DNA of 64,000 bases from CAZPMT01 sp964587655 (GCA_964587655.1 CAZPMT010000010.1:1-64000); one strand, 5' to 3'. Positions 51,379-61,540 are shown, counted from the first letter of the stretch. Program-made: numbers and translations. The notes: generated from the sequence alone by a model not told the origin.

Positions 51379-52854
51379 TCAGTACTGCACACGGACGCGG
51401 TACTTGAGAACGGTCTCGCCGTTTACCGGGACCGGCAATGAGAACACGGCCGTCCGCGAATCTTTCTTCACAAACTCGTGGGATTTTTCGAGGATGGTCC
51501 AGTCTTCCGTCATGGGTTCGACGACGTCCACGGTAATGTTGTTCTGTTTGTGATTACGGATCTTGATCTCGTAGGCCGACTCGAAAATGCGGTCGGACAG
51601 CCGCTGAAAGTCGGTCTGCGTGCGTTCGCCGACAACGTCAAAGGCGTTGCCGAGGCGCAGGCGCACCTCCTCGTCTTTCGGCGTGTGTTTGATGTGGTCC
51701 TCGCCCGCGAACTGGAGCATTTTCTCGCTGTCTTCCTGATATACGCGCATGACGCCCGCGGGCAGGGGCATGCCGAGGTGGTTTTCCTCCTTGTTCATCA
51801 TCTTCAGGAACACGCCCACTTTCTCTTCCTTCTGGGGCGGTATCGGCTGGCTGTAGAACCCCTCGTTCCCGCGATACTCGTAGACTTTGGCCACGGGCAC
51901 GGCGGCGGCGGTAAGCAGACTGACTTGTTTCGACTCGTTCTGCTTGATGGTGGTCCGCCGCGGCAGCGTGTACAGGTGATATTCCGCGAAGGTTTCCTCG
52001 CGCATCGGCGCGGGCCTGGCCATTTTAGCCATCGCCCCATCTGCCGCCATGGCAAGCCCCGCTCGCAACTCAGGTTGCACGATGTTGACTTCCCCGGCGA
52101 CGACCTTCATCCGGGCGTTCGTGTATTGCGCGCCGGACTGATTGTTTAGGGTGACCCAACCTTCAAGATCCAGTTTCGTCTCCGTCTTGTCGAGCGTCAC
52201 GACATAGTCGGCGCTCCAACCGATTCCCGCGGTAAGATACGTCACCTCGACGTCGTGATCGGTGCCGTTGTTCTGAAGGATCCAGATCAGGGTGGGCTTG
52301 GCAATCAGATTCTCCGGGATCTCGGGAAGGACGACTTGGCCGGGATGACCGAGGTAGATGTCCCTTCCAACCTTGTAGACCGGGCCTCCGTTGACGCTGA
52401 GGAGCTCGGCATCCACCTGCGAGAAGCTGACCTCGGTGCTCAGGTTGACCAAGCGGACTTGTTTGCCGACGTATTTCTCCATGAGCTTGGCGGGACTCAC
52501 GAGGTCGTACGCGTAGTTCTGTTCAAGTATGGCCAAGGCGCCCGGCGCGCTGATGGACTTCAGACTGACGGTCTCGGGGCGGATCTTCTCGGCGACATCC
52601 ATGAACCTGAGGGACTGTTCGCCCGGGAGAAGCTTTATCTTGCGGCGATCGCGCACGAGTGCAAGGTCGTTGTTGTATATGGTCACGGCCACGTCTGTTT
52701 GATCTTGGAGGGTCGTTTCCGCCGAGACCACGGAGTTCTTCAGCGGATCGTTGAGTTTGGTTTGGGCGGGCGCCGGAGCCGCAGCTTCCTGTGCCGCGGC
52801 CATGCCCGTCAAGATGACCACGCAGGTCAGGGTCAAGGTCAAGTATCTGCTCAT
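51379..52854 (-). CDS. DUF4139 domain protein, exported
   Basis: 491 aa from ATG 52854, which has a perfect AAGGAGG; the open frame extends 12 codons further upstream without one. Signal peptide YLTLTLTCVVILTGMAAAQ. DUF4139 features: VTIYNNDLALVRDRRKIKLL, LRFMDVAEKIRPETVSLKS, VTYLTAGIGWSADYVVTLD, LEGWVTLNNQSGAQYTNARM and VAGEV, then a C-terminal beta-rich half with KVGVFLKMMNKEENHLGMPL. Function of the family is unresolved; members are envelope proteins. It has its own promoter region. Confidence 0.88.
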   Translation of the reverse strand: MSRYLTLTLTCVVILTGMAAAQEAAAPAPAQTKLNDPLKNSVVSAETTLQDQTDVAVTIYNNDLALVRDRRKIKLLPGEQSLRFMDVAEKIRPETVSLKSISAPGALAILEQNYAYDLVSPAKLMEKYVGKQVRLVNLSTEVSFSQVDAELLSVNGGPVYKVGRDIYLGHPGQVVLPEIPENLIAKPTLIWILQNNGTDHDVEVTYLTAGIGWSADYVVTLDKTETKLDLEGWVTLNNQSGAQYTNARMKVVAGEVNIVQPELRAGLAMAADGAMAKMARPAPMREETFAEYHLYTLPRRTTIKQNESKQVSLLTAAAVPVAKVYEYRGNEGFYSQPIPPQKEEKVGVFLKMMNKEENHLGMPLPAGVMRVYQEDSEKMLQFAGEDHIKHTPKDEEVRLRLGNAFDVVGERTQTDFQRLSDRIFESAYEIKIRNHKQNNITVDVVEPMTEDWTILEKSHEFVKKDSRTAVFSLPVPVNGETVLKYRVRVQY

Positions 52855-52975
52855 GACAAGCCTCCTTCTGGTGTTGTGCATCGAGTTCACGGAACATCAT
52901 TCTACCACGGATGTTCCTTGAACGTTAGACCCCAAACCCCGGTCTAGGTTCGGTGAGCGGGCGCACGAAGGAGAA

Positions 52976-53003
52976 AGGGGCAACTGAAGAACCAGTTGCC
53001 CCT
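52976..53003 (-). terminator. Intrinsic terminator of the acyl-CoA dehydrogenase gene
   Basis: Read leftward: AGGGGCAACTG, loop GTTCTT, CAGTTGCCCCT, then TTCTCC. An 11-bp perfect GC-rich stem followed by a short T-rich tract, 21 bases past the stop. Confidence 0.7.
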
Positions 53004-53024
53004 GCGTTGCGCAATGATGCGGCG

Positions 53025-54905
53025 TTACTTCTTCGGCGGCACGTCCGTGTAGATGCCGTCAACCATCCAGGACAGTTGGCCTTCCAGGAATTCCTTGCCG
53101 ACTTTGTCGATCAGGTTGTCATGGCTGCGGTCCCACACGAGGCTGTAGTTGGTTTCGATGCGGCGGCGGGCAATTCTGCAGAACAGGTCAACCACGTCAT
53201 TGATGGTGTTGTTGCTGGGATCCTGTGCCAGGAGAGCTTCGGCGCGAGAGAGACTGGCGGTCATTGCGTAAAGGTCCGTGCCGACGTCCACGAAGCGGGC
53301 CAGGATGAGGGTCTTGCGCTCAAGCTTGGGACCGTACACGGCCATCGGGTAGAAAATCCGCCGCGACAGGCGCTTGCAGCCGCGCGCTACGTAGGCGAGG
53401 TGGGCGCGATTCTTCGCGGAGAGGTACTTGACGTTGCCCGGGGCGAAGGCCGGGAGGATCGTCGTCGGCAGCCATGTGGCATAGAAGAAGGCCGCCTTGA
53501 AGACCAAGGAGATCTTCTGCCCAATCGGCGTCTTCGGGTTCGCGATCGCCACGACCTTGCTCATATGCATGTCGGTGGCTTCGCGGGCGATGATGAGCTG
53601 CATGATCTCGCTTGTGCCTTCGAGGATACGCGACACGCGGCAATCACGCATGTTCCGCTCGCATATGACCGGCTCTTCGCCGCGGTTCCGGAGCGAGTCA
53701 AAGGATTCATAGCCGCGTCCGCTGCGGACCTGCATGAAATCGTCGCCGACGCGCCACCCGGCTTCCGTCGCGAAGTACTTGGCCATAGCGGCTTCGAGCC
53801 GGATATCGACGCCGCCCTTGTCGGCCAGCGCGCAGGCGAGCCAATTGATGCTCTCTATCGCGAAGGTCTCCGCGGCCATACGCGAGGTCATGTTCGCCAC
53901 GGCTTGGTGCTTCCCGATGGGGAAGCCCCACTGAATGCGGACGTTGCACCACTTGTGCCCGTAGAAGAGCCCCTGTTTCGCAGTAGCCCCGGCAAGGGCG
54001 GGAACCGTCAGGCGGCCAGTGTTCAACGTCATCAAGGCGATCTTGAGGCCGTCACCGGTTTTCCCCAGGATATTTTCCGCCGGGACCTTCATGTCCTTGA
54101 AACGAAGCAGTCCGTTCGATATGCCATGAAGACCCATGAACCGGCAGCGGCTGGCGACCTCGAACCCCTTCGCGGTCTCCGGGTCCTTGCGGTCGACCAC
54201 GAACGCGGTGATCTGCGGACGCTCTTTGCCCTTGATCACGGCGGCCGGCGTCTGCGCCATCACGATAAGGATATCGGCATCGGGACCGTTCGTGATCCAA
54301 AGCTTCTCGCCGTTGATCAGGTAGAACTTGCCATCCTCGGTCGGCGTGGCGCGCGTTTTCATATGCGCGGGGTCGGAACCTGCGTCCGGCTCCGTAAGGG
54401 CAAACGCGGATATCTCGCCGGCGGCGAGGCGCGGGAGCCACTTCTTCTTCTGTTCCTCGGTCCCCACCATTTTCAGCGGCTGCGGTACGCCGATGCTCTG
54501 GTGAGCGGACAACCAGGTGGCCGTGCTCTGGCAATAGGTGCCTATGTAAGCTACAAGGCGGCTGTAGTTCGTCTGAGAAAGGCCGAGCCCCCCATACTCC
54601 TTGCCGATCTTCAGTCCAAAGAAACCGGCTTCCCCCATGGCCTTGAGCGCTTCCTTGGGATACTCGTAGGTCTGGTCGACCTTGTCGGGATCGAGGGTCC
54701 GTTCGAGGACCTCCTTCGCCTTCTTCATCATCTCGTCGCCGATCTTCTTGTCTTCGGGGTCCTGAATCGGAAATGGATGCACCAAGTCCCAGCGGAAGTT
54801 GCCTCTGAACATTTCCGCAATAAAACTTGGGTATTTCCACTCCTTCTCACGCGCCACTTCGGCCATACCCCTCGACTCCTGTCTTTCTTTGTTGGCTACT
54901 CGCAT
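53025..54905 (-). CDS. Acyl-CoA dehydrogenase (very-long-chain/ACAD9-like)
   Basis: 626 aa; about 200 residues longer than simple acyl-CoA dehydrogenases, with the C-terminal extension seen in VLCAD-type enzymes. N-terminal helices, then FGLKIGKEYGGLGLSQTNYS, ISAFALTEPDAGSDPAHM (FAD site), FYLINGEKLWITNGPDAD and a flavin segment QVRSGRGYESFDSLRNRGEE. The catalytic Glu is in VSRILEGTSEIMQLI. Two starts are possible: ATG 54905 (GAGGG upstream, used here) and ATG 54866 (AGGAG upstream). Works in beta-oxidation with the adjacent acyl-CoA ligase. Confidence 0.9.
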   Translation of the reverse strand: MRVANKERQESRGMAEVAREKEWKYPSFIAEMFRGNFRWDLVHPFPIQDPEDKKIGDEMMKKAKEVLERTLDPDKVDQTYEYPKEALKAMGEAGFFGLKIGKEYGGLGLSQTNYSRLVAYIGTYCQSTATWLSAHQSIGVPQPLKMVGTEEQKKKWLPRLAAGEISAFALTEPDAGSDPAHMKTRATPTEDGKFYLINGEKLWITNGPDADILIVMAQTPAAVIKGKERPQITAFVVDRKDPETAKGFEVASRCRFMGLHGISNGLLRFKDMKVPAENILGKTGDGLKIALMTLNTGRLTVPALAGATAKQGLFYGHKWCNVRIQWGFPIGKHQAVANMTSRMAAETFAIESINWLACALADKGGVDIRLEAAMAKYFATEAGWRVGDDFMQVRSGRGYESFDSLRNRGEEPVICERNMRDCRVSRILEGTSEIMQLIIAREATDMHMSKVVAIANPKTPIGQKISLVFKAAFFYATWLPTTILPAFAPGNVKYLSAKNRAHLAYVARGCKRLSRRIFYPMAVYGPKLERKTLILARFVDVGTDLYAMTASLSRAEALLAQDPSNNTINDVVDLFCRIARRRIETNYSLVWDRSHDNLIDKVGKEFLEGQLSWMVDGIYTDVPPKK

Positions 54906-55040
54906 AGCATCACCCTCTTTTCCCGCGTCTTGTTACATCAACAACACCTACTTGAACGCCCAAAGTCTAGTGCGTCTACCCGACGAAGTCAAAACGAACT
55001 GCGCTAAAGGCTAAAGCCGCGCGAACGGCAAAAAGGCCGT

Positions 55041-56600
55041 TTAGGCGCCGGATGCTCCCGCAGATCCACCTTGCGCCATCTCACGAAGTTTTCGCTTCAA
55101 CAGTTTTCCCGTTGGCCCCTTCGGAAGGACCGGTAGAATGACCACGTCCCTGGGGACTTTGTAGCGCGCCATCCGTTCCTGGCAGTAGGCCCGGATCTCT
55201 TCGGGCTTCGTGTCCGCGTCACTACGGAGCGCCACGTAGGCCCTCACTTCCTCGCCGCGGGCCTCGTCCGCCACGCCGATGACGCATACCTCGACGACGT
55301 CCGGGTGCCCATAGATAACTTCTTCGATCTCTCTGGGGTAAATGTTCATGCCGCCGCGTATGATCAGATCCTTCTTGCGGTCGACGATGAAGAAGTAACC
55401 GTCTTCATCCATCTTGGCCAGGTCGCCGGTGTGGAACCAGCCGTCGACAACGACCGATTCGGTGGCGCCGGGCTTCTTGTAATAGCCCTTCATAACGTTG
55501 TGGCCGCGGACGACGATCTCACCGACCTCGCCCACGGGCGCAAAGGAGCCGTCTTCGCGCATGAGTTTCATTTGGCAGCCCCAGATGGGGGTTCCGATGG
55601 AGCCCGCTCTGCTGGGTTTGTCGGGCATATTAAACGAGGCGATTGGACTCGTTTCGGTAAGTCCGTATCCCTCGAGGATCCGCACGCCGAACCTCTTCTC
55701 GAACTTGTCGAGGACCTCGACGGGTAGGGCCGAACCGCCCGATACCGTCACACGAAGCGAGGATAGATCGTAGACATCGGCGTCTTCGTAGTTGAGCATC
55801 CAGAAGAACATCGTGGGGACGGCCGCGAGGAAGGTAACCTTGTCCCGCTGGATGATCTCGAAGGTCTTCTTGGTGTCAAACTGGGGCATCATGGTCAGGG
55901 TCATGCCCGCCAACAAGCCCGCATTCATCACACAGGTTTGCCCGAAAGAATGGAACAGCGGCAACACGACAAGACCGACGTCTTCCGGAAAGCCCTTCAC
56001 GATATGGTCCTTCGCGTAGAAGGCGTTGAAGAAGACGTTGAAATGCGTGAGCTCGGCCCCCTTTGGCGTGCCCGTGGTGCCGGAGGTATAGAGGATGACG
56101 GCGGTGTCCTCGGGCATGGTTTGCACCATGTCGAACTCGCTGGGCGCGGCAAGGAGCAGCGGCATGAGGAGTTCACCGACGGGCGGCGGCTCCATGTCCA
56201 TGATAGTGCTCACGACAAGGAGGTGATGGCACGTTTCGGTTTGAAGGAACGCCTTGCCGGATTCTTCGAGGAAGCCCTTCCAGGTGAAAAAGACCTCCGC
56301 ATCGGAGTCCTCGAGCTGGTACTGGATCTCGGAACTCTTGAGCAAGCAGTTGATCGGAACGACAGTGGCGCCGCAGTTGAGAATACCGTAATAGATGATG
56401 GGAAAGTGCGGCGTGTTGGGAATCATGAGCGCGACCTTGTCGCCCTTCCCAATGCCGCGCTCTCTGAGGATGTTCGCAACCTTCCTGGCGGAGATCAACA
56501 ACTCCGTGTAAGTCATGCGGAGATCGTCGAGGATCAAGGCTGTCTTGTTAGGATACTCTTGCGCACTTGCATCGAGAAAAAAGGCGAGGTTTAGACTCAT
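55041..56600 (-). CDS. Long-chain fatty acid-CoA ligase
   Basis: 519 aa AMP-forming ligase. P-loop ILYTSGTTGTPKGAELTH, LPLFHSFGQT, ILEGYGLTETSPIA, GWFHTGDLAKMDEDGYFFIV, DRKKDLIIRGGMNIYPREIE, and the catalytic Lys in LPKGPTGKLLKRKLRE. It activates fatty acids for the acyl-CoA dehydrogenase 135 bases downstream; both run leftward and are likely a unit. A small AAACGGCC/GCCGTT hairpin overlaps its stop codon. Confidence 0.92.
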   Translation of the reverse strand: MSLNLAFFLDASAQEYPNKTALILDDLRMTYTELLISARKVANILRERGIGKGDKVALMIPNTPHFPIIYYGILNCGATVVPINCLLKSSEIQYQLEDSDAEVFFTWKGFLEESGKAFLQTETCHHLLVVSTIMDMEPPPVGELLMPLLLAAPSEFDMVQTMPEDTAVILYTSGTTGTPKGAELTHFNVFFNAFYAKDHIVKGFPEDVGLVVLPLFHSFGQTCVMNAGLLAGMTLTMMPQFDTKKTFEIIQRDKVTFLAAVPTMFFWMLNYEDADVYDLSSLRVTVSGGSALPVEVLDKFEKRFGVRILEGYGLTETSPIASFNMPDKPSRAGSIGTPIWGCQMKLMREDGSFAPVGEVGEIVVRGHNVMKGYYKKPGATESVVVDGWFHTGDLAKMDEDGYFFIVDRKKDLIIRGGMNIYPREIEEVIYGHPDVVEVCVIGVADEARGEEVRAYVALRSDADTKPEEIRAYCQERMARYKVPRDVVILPVLPKGPTGKLLKRKLREMAQGGSAGASGA

Positions 56601-56845
56601 TGCTCATCTCTCCAATCTTGATTGGTATTCTACACGGGAAAGGTTGTTCCAACCACGAATTGAATTACCGCGGACACGCGCGGGGAAAAGACGGTGACAT
56701 CCCGTATTGCCCCGGCAGCAGGCCACTTCTCCGCCACTTCAACTCCCTCCAGACATTAGGGCTTCTACCACTATTGGCCCACGGGATGCAAATTTCCAGA
56801 AAGGGCCTAACCATGAGGTCCGAGACTCTCCGTCCGGTCGTTCCG

Positions 56846-57950
56846 TCATTCCCCCAGAGAGCGCCAATCCATGTTGAAGGCATCGGCGACGGCCTTGTAT
56901 GTGATCTTGCCGTGATAGAGATTGAGGCCCTTTCGCAGGGCGGGAACCTCCTCCATGGCCTGTTCGATGCCTTTGTCCGCGATAGCCAGGCCGTAGCCGA
57001 GCGTCACATTTGTCAGCGCATAGGTGGCGGTGCGCGGGACGGCGCCGGGCATGTTTGCCACGCAGTAATGGACGACGCCGTTGACGTGGTAGATCGGATC
57101 ATGGTGGCTGGTGGGCCTCGAGGTCTCGCAACAACCGCCTTGGTCTATAGCGATGTCCACAATAGGAGATCCCGGTTTCATCCGCTTGACGAGGTCCTTG
57201 GATATCAGGCGCGGCGCGCGCGCCTGGGATCAGAACGGAGCCTATGACCAAGTCCGCCTGCGTCACCTCATCGGCAATGGTGGCGGTGTTCGACATGATC
57301 GTCGTCACGCCGCGGCCCATGACGTCGTGCAGATAGCGAAGCCGTTCAGTATTCACATCAAGCACCGTCACGTGGGCGCCGATGCCTGCCGCCACCTGGC
57401 AGGCGTTGCCGCCGGATACCCCGGCGCCGAGGATCACGACCTTGCCGGGCTTTACGCCGGACACGCCGCTGAGAAGTATGCCGCAGCCTTTGGAGGCTGC
57501 CTCGAGGCAGAAGGCCCCTTTCTGAATCGAGAGGCGCCCCGCCACTTCGCTCATCGGCACGAGGAGAGGCAGTGCGCCGTCGGCGGTTTGGATGGTCTCA
57601 TACGCCATCCCAACGATCTTCTTCTCGACGAGTGCGCGCGTCAGCGCCTCATTCGATGCGAGATGAAGATACGTGTAGATGATCTGTCCCGGCTGCATCC
57701 ACTTGATCTCGTCGCCGAGGGGCTCTTTGACTTTCATGACCATGCCGGCGCGTTCCCAGACCGACTTGGCCTGCTTGACGATCTTCGCGCCCGCGGCGCG
57801 ATAGGCCGCATCCGGAATTCCGCTGCCGAGACCGGCCCCACGCTCCACCAGCACCGCGTGTCCGTGGGCAATGAATGCCGACACCCCTGACGGCACTATC
57901 GCTACCCGCCCTTCATCCTGCTTAATCTCTCGAGGCACGCCGACTATCAT
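56846..57950 (-). pseudogene. ald: Alanine dehydrogenase with a frameshift in a GC run
   Basis: Residues 1-242 are a normal alanine dehydrogenase: MIVGVPREIKQDEGRVAIVP, QIIYTYLHLASN, VVILGAGVSGGNACQVAAGI, TVLDVNTERLRYLHDVM and ADLVIGSVLIPGARA. At about 57208-57225 the frame breaks and continues in another frame as MKPGSPIVDIAIDQGGCCET...PGAVPRTATYALTN to the normal end MDWRSLGE. The break lies in a run of GC dinucleotides. Adding one GC unit restores GARAPRLISKDLVKRMKPG, the expected sequence. It could be a sequencing error, a recent loss or a switchable repeat. Confidence 0.85.
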
Positions 57951-58034
57951 CTTTGCTCTCCCTGCTGCTGACCGGCGCCCACCGGGTTCCTACAACCTTC
58001 CGCGTTCATAGAGGAAAGCGGCCTATGCATTTCT

Positions 58035-58610
58035 CTACCGCGCTGCGATGGCTTCCGCGGCCTGTTTGACGATCTTTGCCACGGCGCGGCTCATGGCTGA
58101 GGGAAGCGCGGCAGGCTCGTTGCGTTCGAGGGGTTCGCTTTCCGTCAGCGTGGCCGCCCAGACGGCCTGGGGCTGCTGAGTATCGCGAAGTTCTAGGCGC
58201 ACCTCACACTCGGCCTTCCACGGATCCGTGGTGCGGACAACGTCGAACTTGCGGAGCTCGCCAGTGAGAACGAGGTCGGGAAGGGCAAGGTCCTCCGCGT
58301 TCCCAACGTCCTTGAAGTGATGCGTGGCCAAGATCGCATCGGTCAGGATGCGGGTGACGACGTCGGCGGGCAGTTCCGCCCATTCGACGGAACTGTATTC
58401 TCCGAGCACGAAGCCGCTCTCCCTGTACACGACTTTCTGCTTGTAGGGACGCGCCGCGACGAGCGGACGAATGCCGAGCGTCTTGTCCGGAGGCTGCTGC
58501 GCCGCTGCAACCTGGACGTCCGATTCGAGCACGTACTTCGTGGGCGGGCTATACGACGTTGCGCAGCCGATCGCGATCACCGCGATGAGAGGAATTCCGT
58601 AACGCATCAT
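58035..58610 (-). CDS. ABC-type transport auxiliary lipoprotein (PqiC/LptE-like)
   Basis: 191 aa with a lipoprotein signal (IPLIAVIAIGCATSY, lipobox AIGC). Family features: KTLGIRPLVAARPY, VVYRESGFVLGEYSSVEWAE, VVTRILTDAI and LVLTGELRKFDVVRTTDPWK. It is the outer-membrane-side partner of MCE lipid transporters. Its ATG overlaps the stop of the MlaD-like gene, so it is the last gene of the mla unit. Confidence 0.85.
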   Translation of the reverse strand: MMRYGIPLIAVIAIGCATSYSPPTKYVLESDVQVAAAQQPPDKTLGIRPLVAARPYKQKVVYRESGFVLGEYSSVEWAELPADVVTRILTDAILATHHFKDVGNAEDLALPDLVLTGELRKFDVVRTTDPWKAECEVRLELRDTQQPQAVWAATLTESEPLERNEPAALPSAMSRAVAKIVKQAAEAIAAR

Positions 58611-59575
58611 TTTTCTCCCTTTGGTTTGCCTTTGCCGCGGATCAGCGCGGAGGGATCCTGTTGCAGGTATTGGACCAGTTCGCGGACGGCCTCGAGGGAG
58701 GCGTTCAACGTGCGCAGGCTCTCGCGCAGATTGTACTCGACATTGTCGGCCTCGTGCAGGGCGCGCCGCGACACGGTATCGATGGCCCCGGCCGTTTCCT
58801 GCAAGCGCTTCGACATCGCCGAGATGTCCTTCAAGGTTTGATTGGCATTGTCACCGAGCTCGCCGACCTGTAGTTCTTCGACCTTCTTAGTTACGGTCTT
58901 GACGGCTTCATCGGTATCCTTCAGCAGCTTCTTCACGTCTTTCGTCAGGTCGTGGAAATCGTCGAGACTGGCTTTTGCCTCGCCCTGGAGGTCGCCGAGG
59001 GTAGTGTTGGCCTTATCGAGGAATTCCTGGCCCCGCAAGATGAGACCGTCGATATCGTCCAGGAGCAAGGCGAGATCGCCTTCCTCCATACCGGTCATGC
59101 TGCTCTTTATGGTCTCGAGGATCGTATTGGTCTTGTCGAGGAACATCTCGATCTGGCTGCTGAACGACTTGACGAGGGAAGGCTTGGAGTGAATCTCACA
59201 GCCAGGAGGAAGAACCGGTCCGCTCGGGTCCCCACCCTGGAGCGAAATGCACATGGTGCCGGTTGCGAGACTGTACATCACAAGCTGGGCGGTGACGCCC
59301 TGATGCAGTTTCACCTTGTTGGCGAGGATCAGTAGATCACAGTGGGCCTTATTGGTCGGCGTCACATAGATGTTGCTCACTTTTCCGACGGTAACGCCCA
59401 TGTACACGACGAGGCCGTCGGAGGCCAAACCGAGCACGGACTCATCGAACTCGACCCAGTACGGGTTTTTCGCCTCGTACTGAAAACCCGATATGAGCGT
59501 GAGGCCGCCGGCGATGAGCAACACGCATATGATAACGAACAGTCCCACCTTGATTTTCTGCGCGTGCGTTGCCAA
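58607..59575 (-). CDS. mlaD: MlaD/MCE family substrate-binding protein
   Basis: 322 aa. One N-terminal membrane anchor (KVGLFVIICVLLIAGGLTLI) and an MCE domain (VEFDESVLGLASDGLVVYMG, VTVGKVSNIYVTP, GVTAQLVMYSLATGTMCISL). A long tail of about 190 residues is predicted as coiled coil (repeated LDKTNTIL, LDDIDGLIL and KDTDEAVKTVTKKVEEL). Binds lipids in the periplasm for the MlaEF transporter. The tail is longer than in E. coli MlaD and more like PqiB/Mce proteins that span the periplasm. Confidence 0.9.
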   Translation of the reverse strand: MATHAQKIKVGLFVIICVLLIAGGLTLISGFQYEAKNPYWVEFDESVLGLASDGLVVYMGVTVGKVSNIYVTPTNKAHCDLLILANKVKLHQGVTAQLVMYSLATGTMCISLQGGDPSGPVLPPGCEIHSKPSLVKSFSSQIEMFLDKTNTILETIKSSMTGMEEGDLALLLDDIDGLILRGQEFLDKANTTLGDLQGEAKASLDDFHDLTKDVKKLLKDTDEAVKTVTKKVEELQVGELGDNANQTLKDISAMSKRLQETAGAIDTVSRRALHEADNVEYNLRESLRTLNASLEAVRELVQYLQQDPSALIRGKGKPKGEK

Positions 59576-59674
59576 GGCTCAATCTCCCGTTGTTCCGGCT
59601 ACGCCGGACTTCTTCTCATCGCGGACCCGCGGTCTTCGTCCCACGATGCCGTTTCCCGGCGCGGGTTCGCTGCA

Positions 59675-60439
59675 TCAAATATTGCGTTGCATGATGAAAT
59701 CATCGGCACGCCTTTCGAAGAATTGACGGACCCGGGGTACCGTCGTACTCTCGGCTTCCTCGATCGTGCCCGTGAAAATGGCGCTGCCCCGATCGAGCAT
59801 GATGACCCGGTCGGCGACTTTACGGATCGAATCAAGCTCGTGCGTAACGATGACGAACGTAATCCCGAGTAACTTTCGCAAGTTGAGGATGAGGTCGTCA
59901 AGTCCCGAGGCCATAATGGGGTCCAGCCCGGAAGAGGGCTCGTCGAAGTAGACCACGGGCGGATCGAGCGCGATGGCCCTTGCGAGACCCGCCCGCTTGC
60001 GCATCCCGCCGGAGAGTTCGTCCGGCATAAGATGCTGCGCGGCGGCAAGCCCCACCAGGCTGAGCTTCAGCCGGACTATCGAATCGATGAGATTCTCGTC
60101 CATCTCGCCATACTCGCGCAGGGGCAGCGCCACGTTGTCGCCGACGGTCATCGAGTTGAACAGGCCGCTCGACTGAAACGCGATGCCGATGTTGCGCTGC
60201 ATCTTGGACAACTCATCCTCGTCCATCCCCGCGATGTCGCTGCCCAGGAAGAGGATGCGCCCGGACGTGGGCTGCAACAGGCCGGTGAGGTGTTTGAGGA
60301 GCGTTGTCTTTCCACATCCACTGCCGCCGATGATAACAAAGATCTCGCCCTTCGTTATCCGGCACGAGACGTGATCTAGCACCAGCGTCTCGCCGTAATG
60401 CGTGACCAGATCCTGCACTTCGATAATCGTATCGTTCAT
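59675..60439 (-). CDS. mlaF: Lipid transport ABC ATPase MlaF
   Basis: 254 aa. Walker A IIGGSGCGKTTLLKHL, Q-loop IGIAFQSSGLF, ABC signature LSGGMRKRAGLARAIA, Walker B VVYFDEPSSGLDP and the switch His in VTHELDSI. FNSMTVGDNVALPLREY is typical of the MlaF/Ttg2A group. Twelve bases downstream of mlaE. Confidence 0.95.
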   Translation of the reverse strand: MNDTIIEVQDLVTHYGETLVLDHVSCRITKGEIFVIIGGSGCGKTTLLKHLTGLLQPTSGRILFLGSDIAGMDEDELSKMQRNIGIAFQSSGLFNSMTVGDNVALPLREYGEMDENLIDSIVRLKLSLVGLAAAQHLMPDELSGGMRKRAGLARAIALDPPVVYFDEPSSGLDPIMASGLDDLILNLRKLLGITFVIVTHELDSIRKVADRVIMLDRGSAIFTGTIEEAESTTVPRVRQFFERRADDFIMQRNI

Positions 60440-60451
60440 TTTCGCTTGCTC

Positions 60452-61540
60452 TTAACGCGGTATATCCAGGATGTAGTAGAAAATCGTCGCAAATACGATG
60501 TCAATCACGATGATCAGAAAGATATCCATAACGACGGCCCGGGTGGTCATGAGGCCCACGCCACGGGACCCGCCCGTCACCCGCAATCCGTTGTGACACC
60601 CGACCAGTACGATTGTCAATGCAAAGGCAAGGGATTTCAGCATCCCCTGGAATACGTCCATGAAACTCACGGCGTTGAGCGTCTGGCTCATCCAGTTCTC
60701 CGGCCCGTACCCAAGGACGAAGATGCCCCACAGGGAGCCGCCCAGGACACCCGCGATCATGCCGAGGGCGGTCAGACACGGCATGCAGATCAGCAGCGAG
60801 AGGATCTTCGGAACAACGAGGAACTGCGAGACGTTTAGGCCCATACCGCGCAAGGCGTCGATCTCTTCCTGGACGCGCATGGTGGCCAGTTCGGCGGCAA
60901 TGGCCGCGCCGGTCCGGGCCGACACGACAACGGCCGTCATAACGGCGGCGAGCTCGCGCGCAAACCCGATCACGATTAGATTTGCCACAAATATGCCCAA
61001 ACCGTACTGCGCGACCTGGGCCGCGGAGAGCATGGCGATAATCAAGCCGAGCAGGAAATTCATGAGGCAGTTGATCCGGACGGCGCGGACGCCCATCTCA
61101 TACATCTCGTCCAGCCACAGGCCCCAGCGAAATCCCCGGCCCTCGACGGGCGCGATAAACAGCCAGTAGATCGCATCGATCACGAGGTTCAGAAAATCGC
61201 GGAGTTCATCCGTGTACTTGAAAATGCCGCCGCCCACTTCCTCGAAGATCCCTTCTTTCGCCCGCTCAACTGTCCCGGAGGGAACCAGTCCCGGCTCGAT
61301 CAACTCGATGAACTCGGCGACGCCTCCGGCGTGACCCTCGCAACGCAGTTCCCCGTGGTGTTCCGCCACAAGATCCGCGATCGCGACCACCCAGGCGCCG
61401 CCCCGCGCGTCCATCTCTGTTGTTCCACTAAGATCGAGGACGACGGTGTCGCCCTCGACAAGAGGCTGTTTCCGTACGATCTCGAGAAGGGCCTGGCCGG
61501 TTTGCTGGTCGAGTCTGGATGGGCATGGGATCTTCTTCAT
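60452..61540 (-). CDS. mlaE: Lipid transport permease MlaE with N-terminal STAS domain
   Basis: 362 aa. Residues 1-95 are a STAS-like domain (VVLDLSGTTEMDARGGAWVV), normally the separate protein MlaB; here it is fused. The permease begins at about 135 with GFRWGLWLDEMYEMGVRAVR. The MlaE loop FARELAAVMTAVVVSARTGA and AELATMRVQEEIDALRGMGL (EQ-like coupling helix) is followed by further membrane spans. The ATG overlaps the ligA stop. Confidence 0.92.
   Translation of the reverse strand: MKKIPCPSRLDQQTGQALLEIVRKQPLVEGDTVVLDLSGTTEMDARGGAWVVAIADLVAEHHGELRCEGHAGGVAEFIELIEPGLVPSGTVERAKEGIFEEVGGGIFKYTDELRDFLNLVIDAIYWLFIAPVEGRGFRWGLWLDEMYEMGVRAVRINCLMNFLLGLIIAMLSAAQVAQYGLGIFVANLIVIGFARELAAVMTAVVVSARTGAAIAAELATMRVQEEIDALRGMGLNVSQFLVVPKILSLLICMPCLTALGMIAGVLGGSLWGIFVLGYGPENWMSQTLNAVSFMDVFQGMLKSLAFALTIVLVGCHNGLRVTGGSRGVGLMTTRAVVMDIFLIIVIDIVFATIFYYILDIPR

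Noticed and set aside
52953..55007. 684-codon plus-strand open frame opposite the acyl-CoA dehydrogenase
   Set aside because: The minus strand encodes a complete acyl-CoA dehydrogenase with catalytic Glu and a ribosome binding site; the plus frame has none and is a codon-bias shadow.
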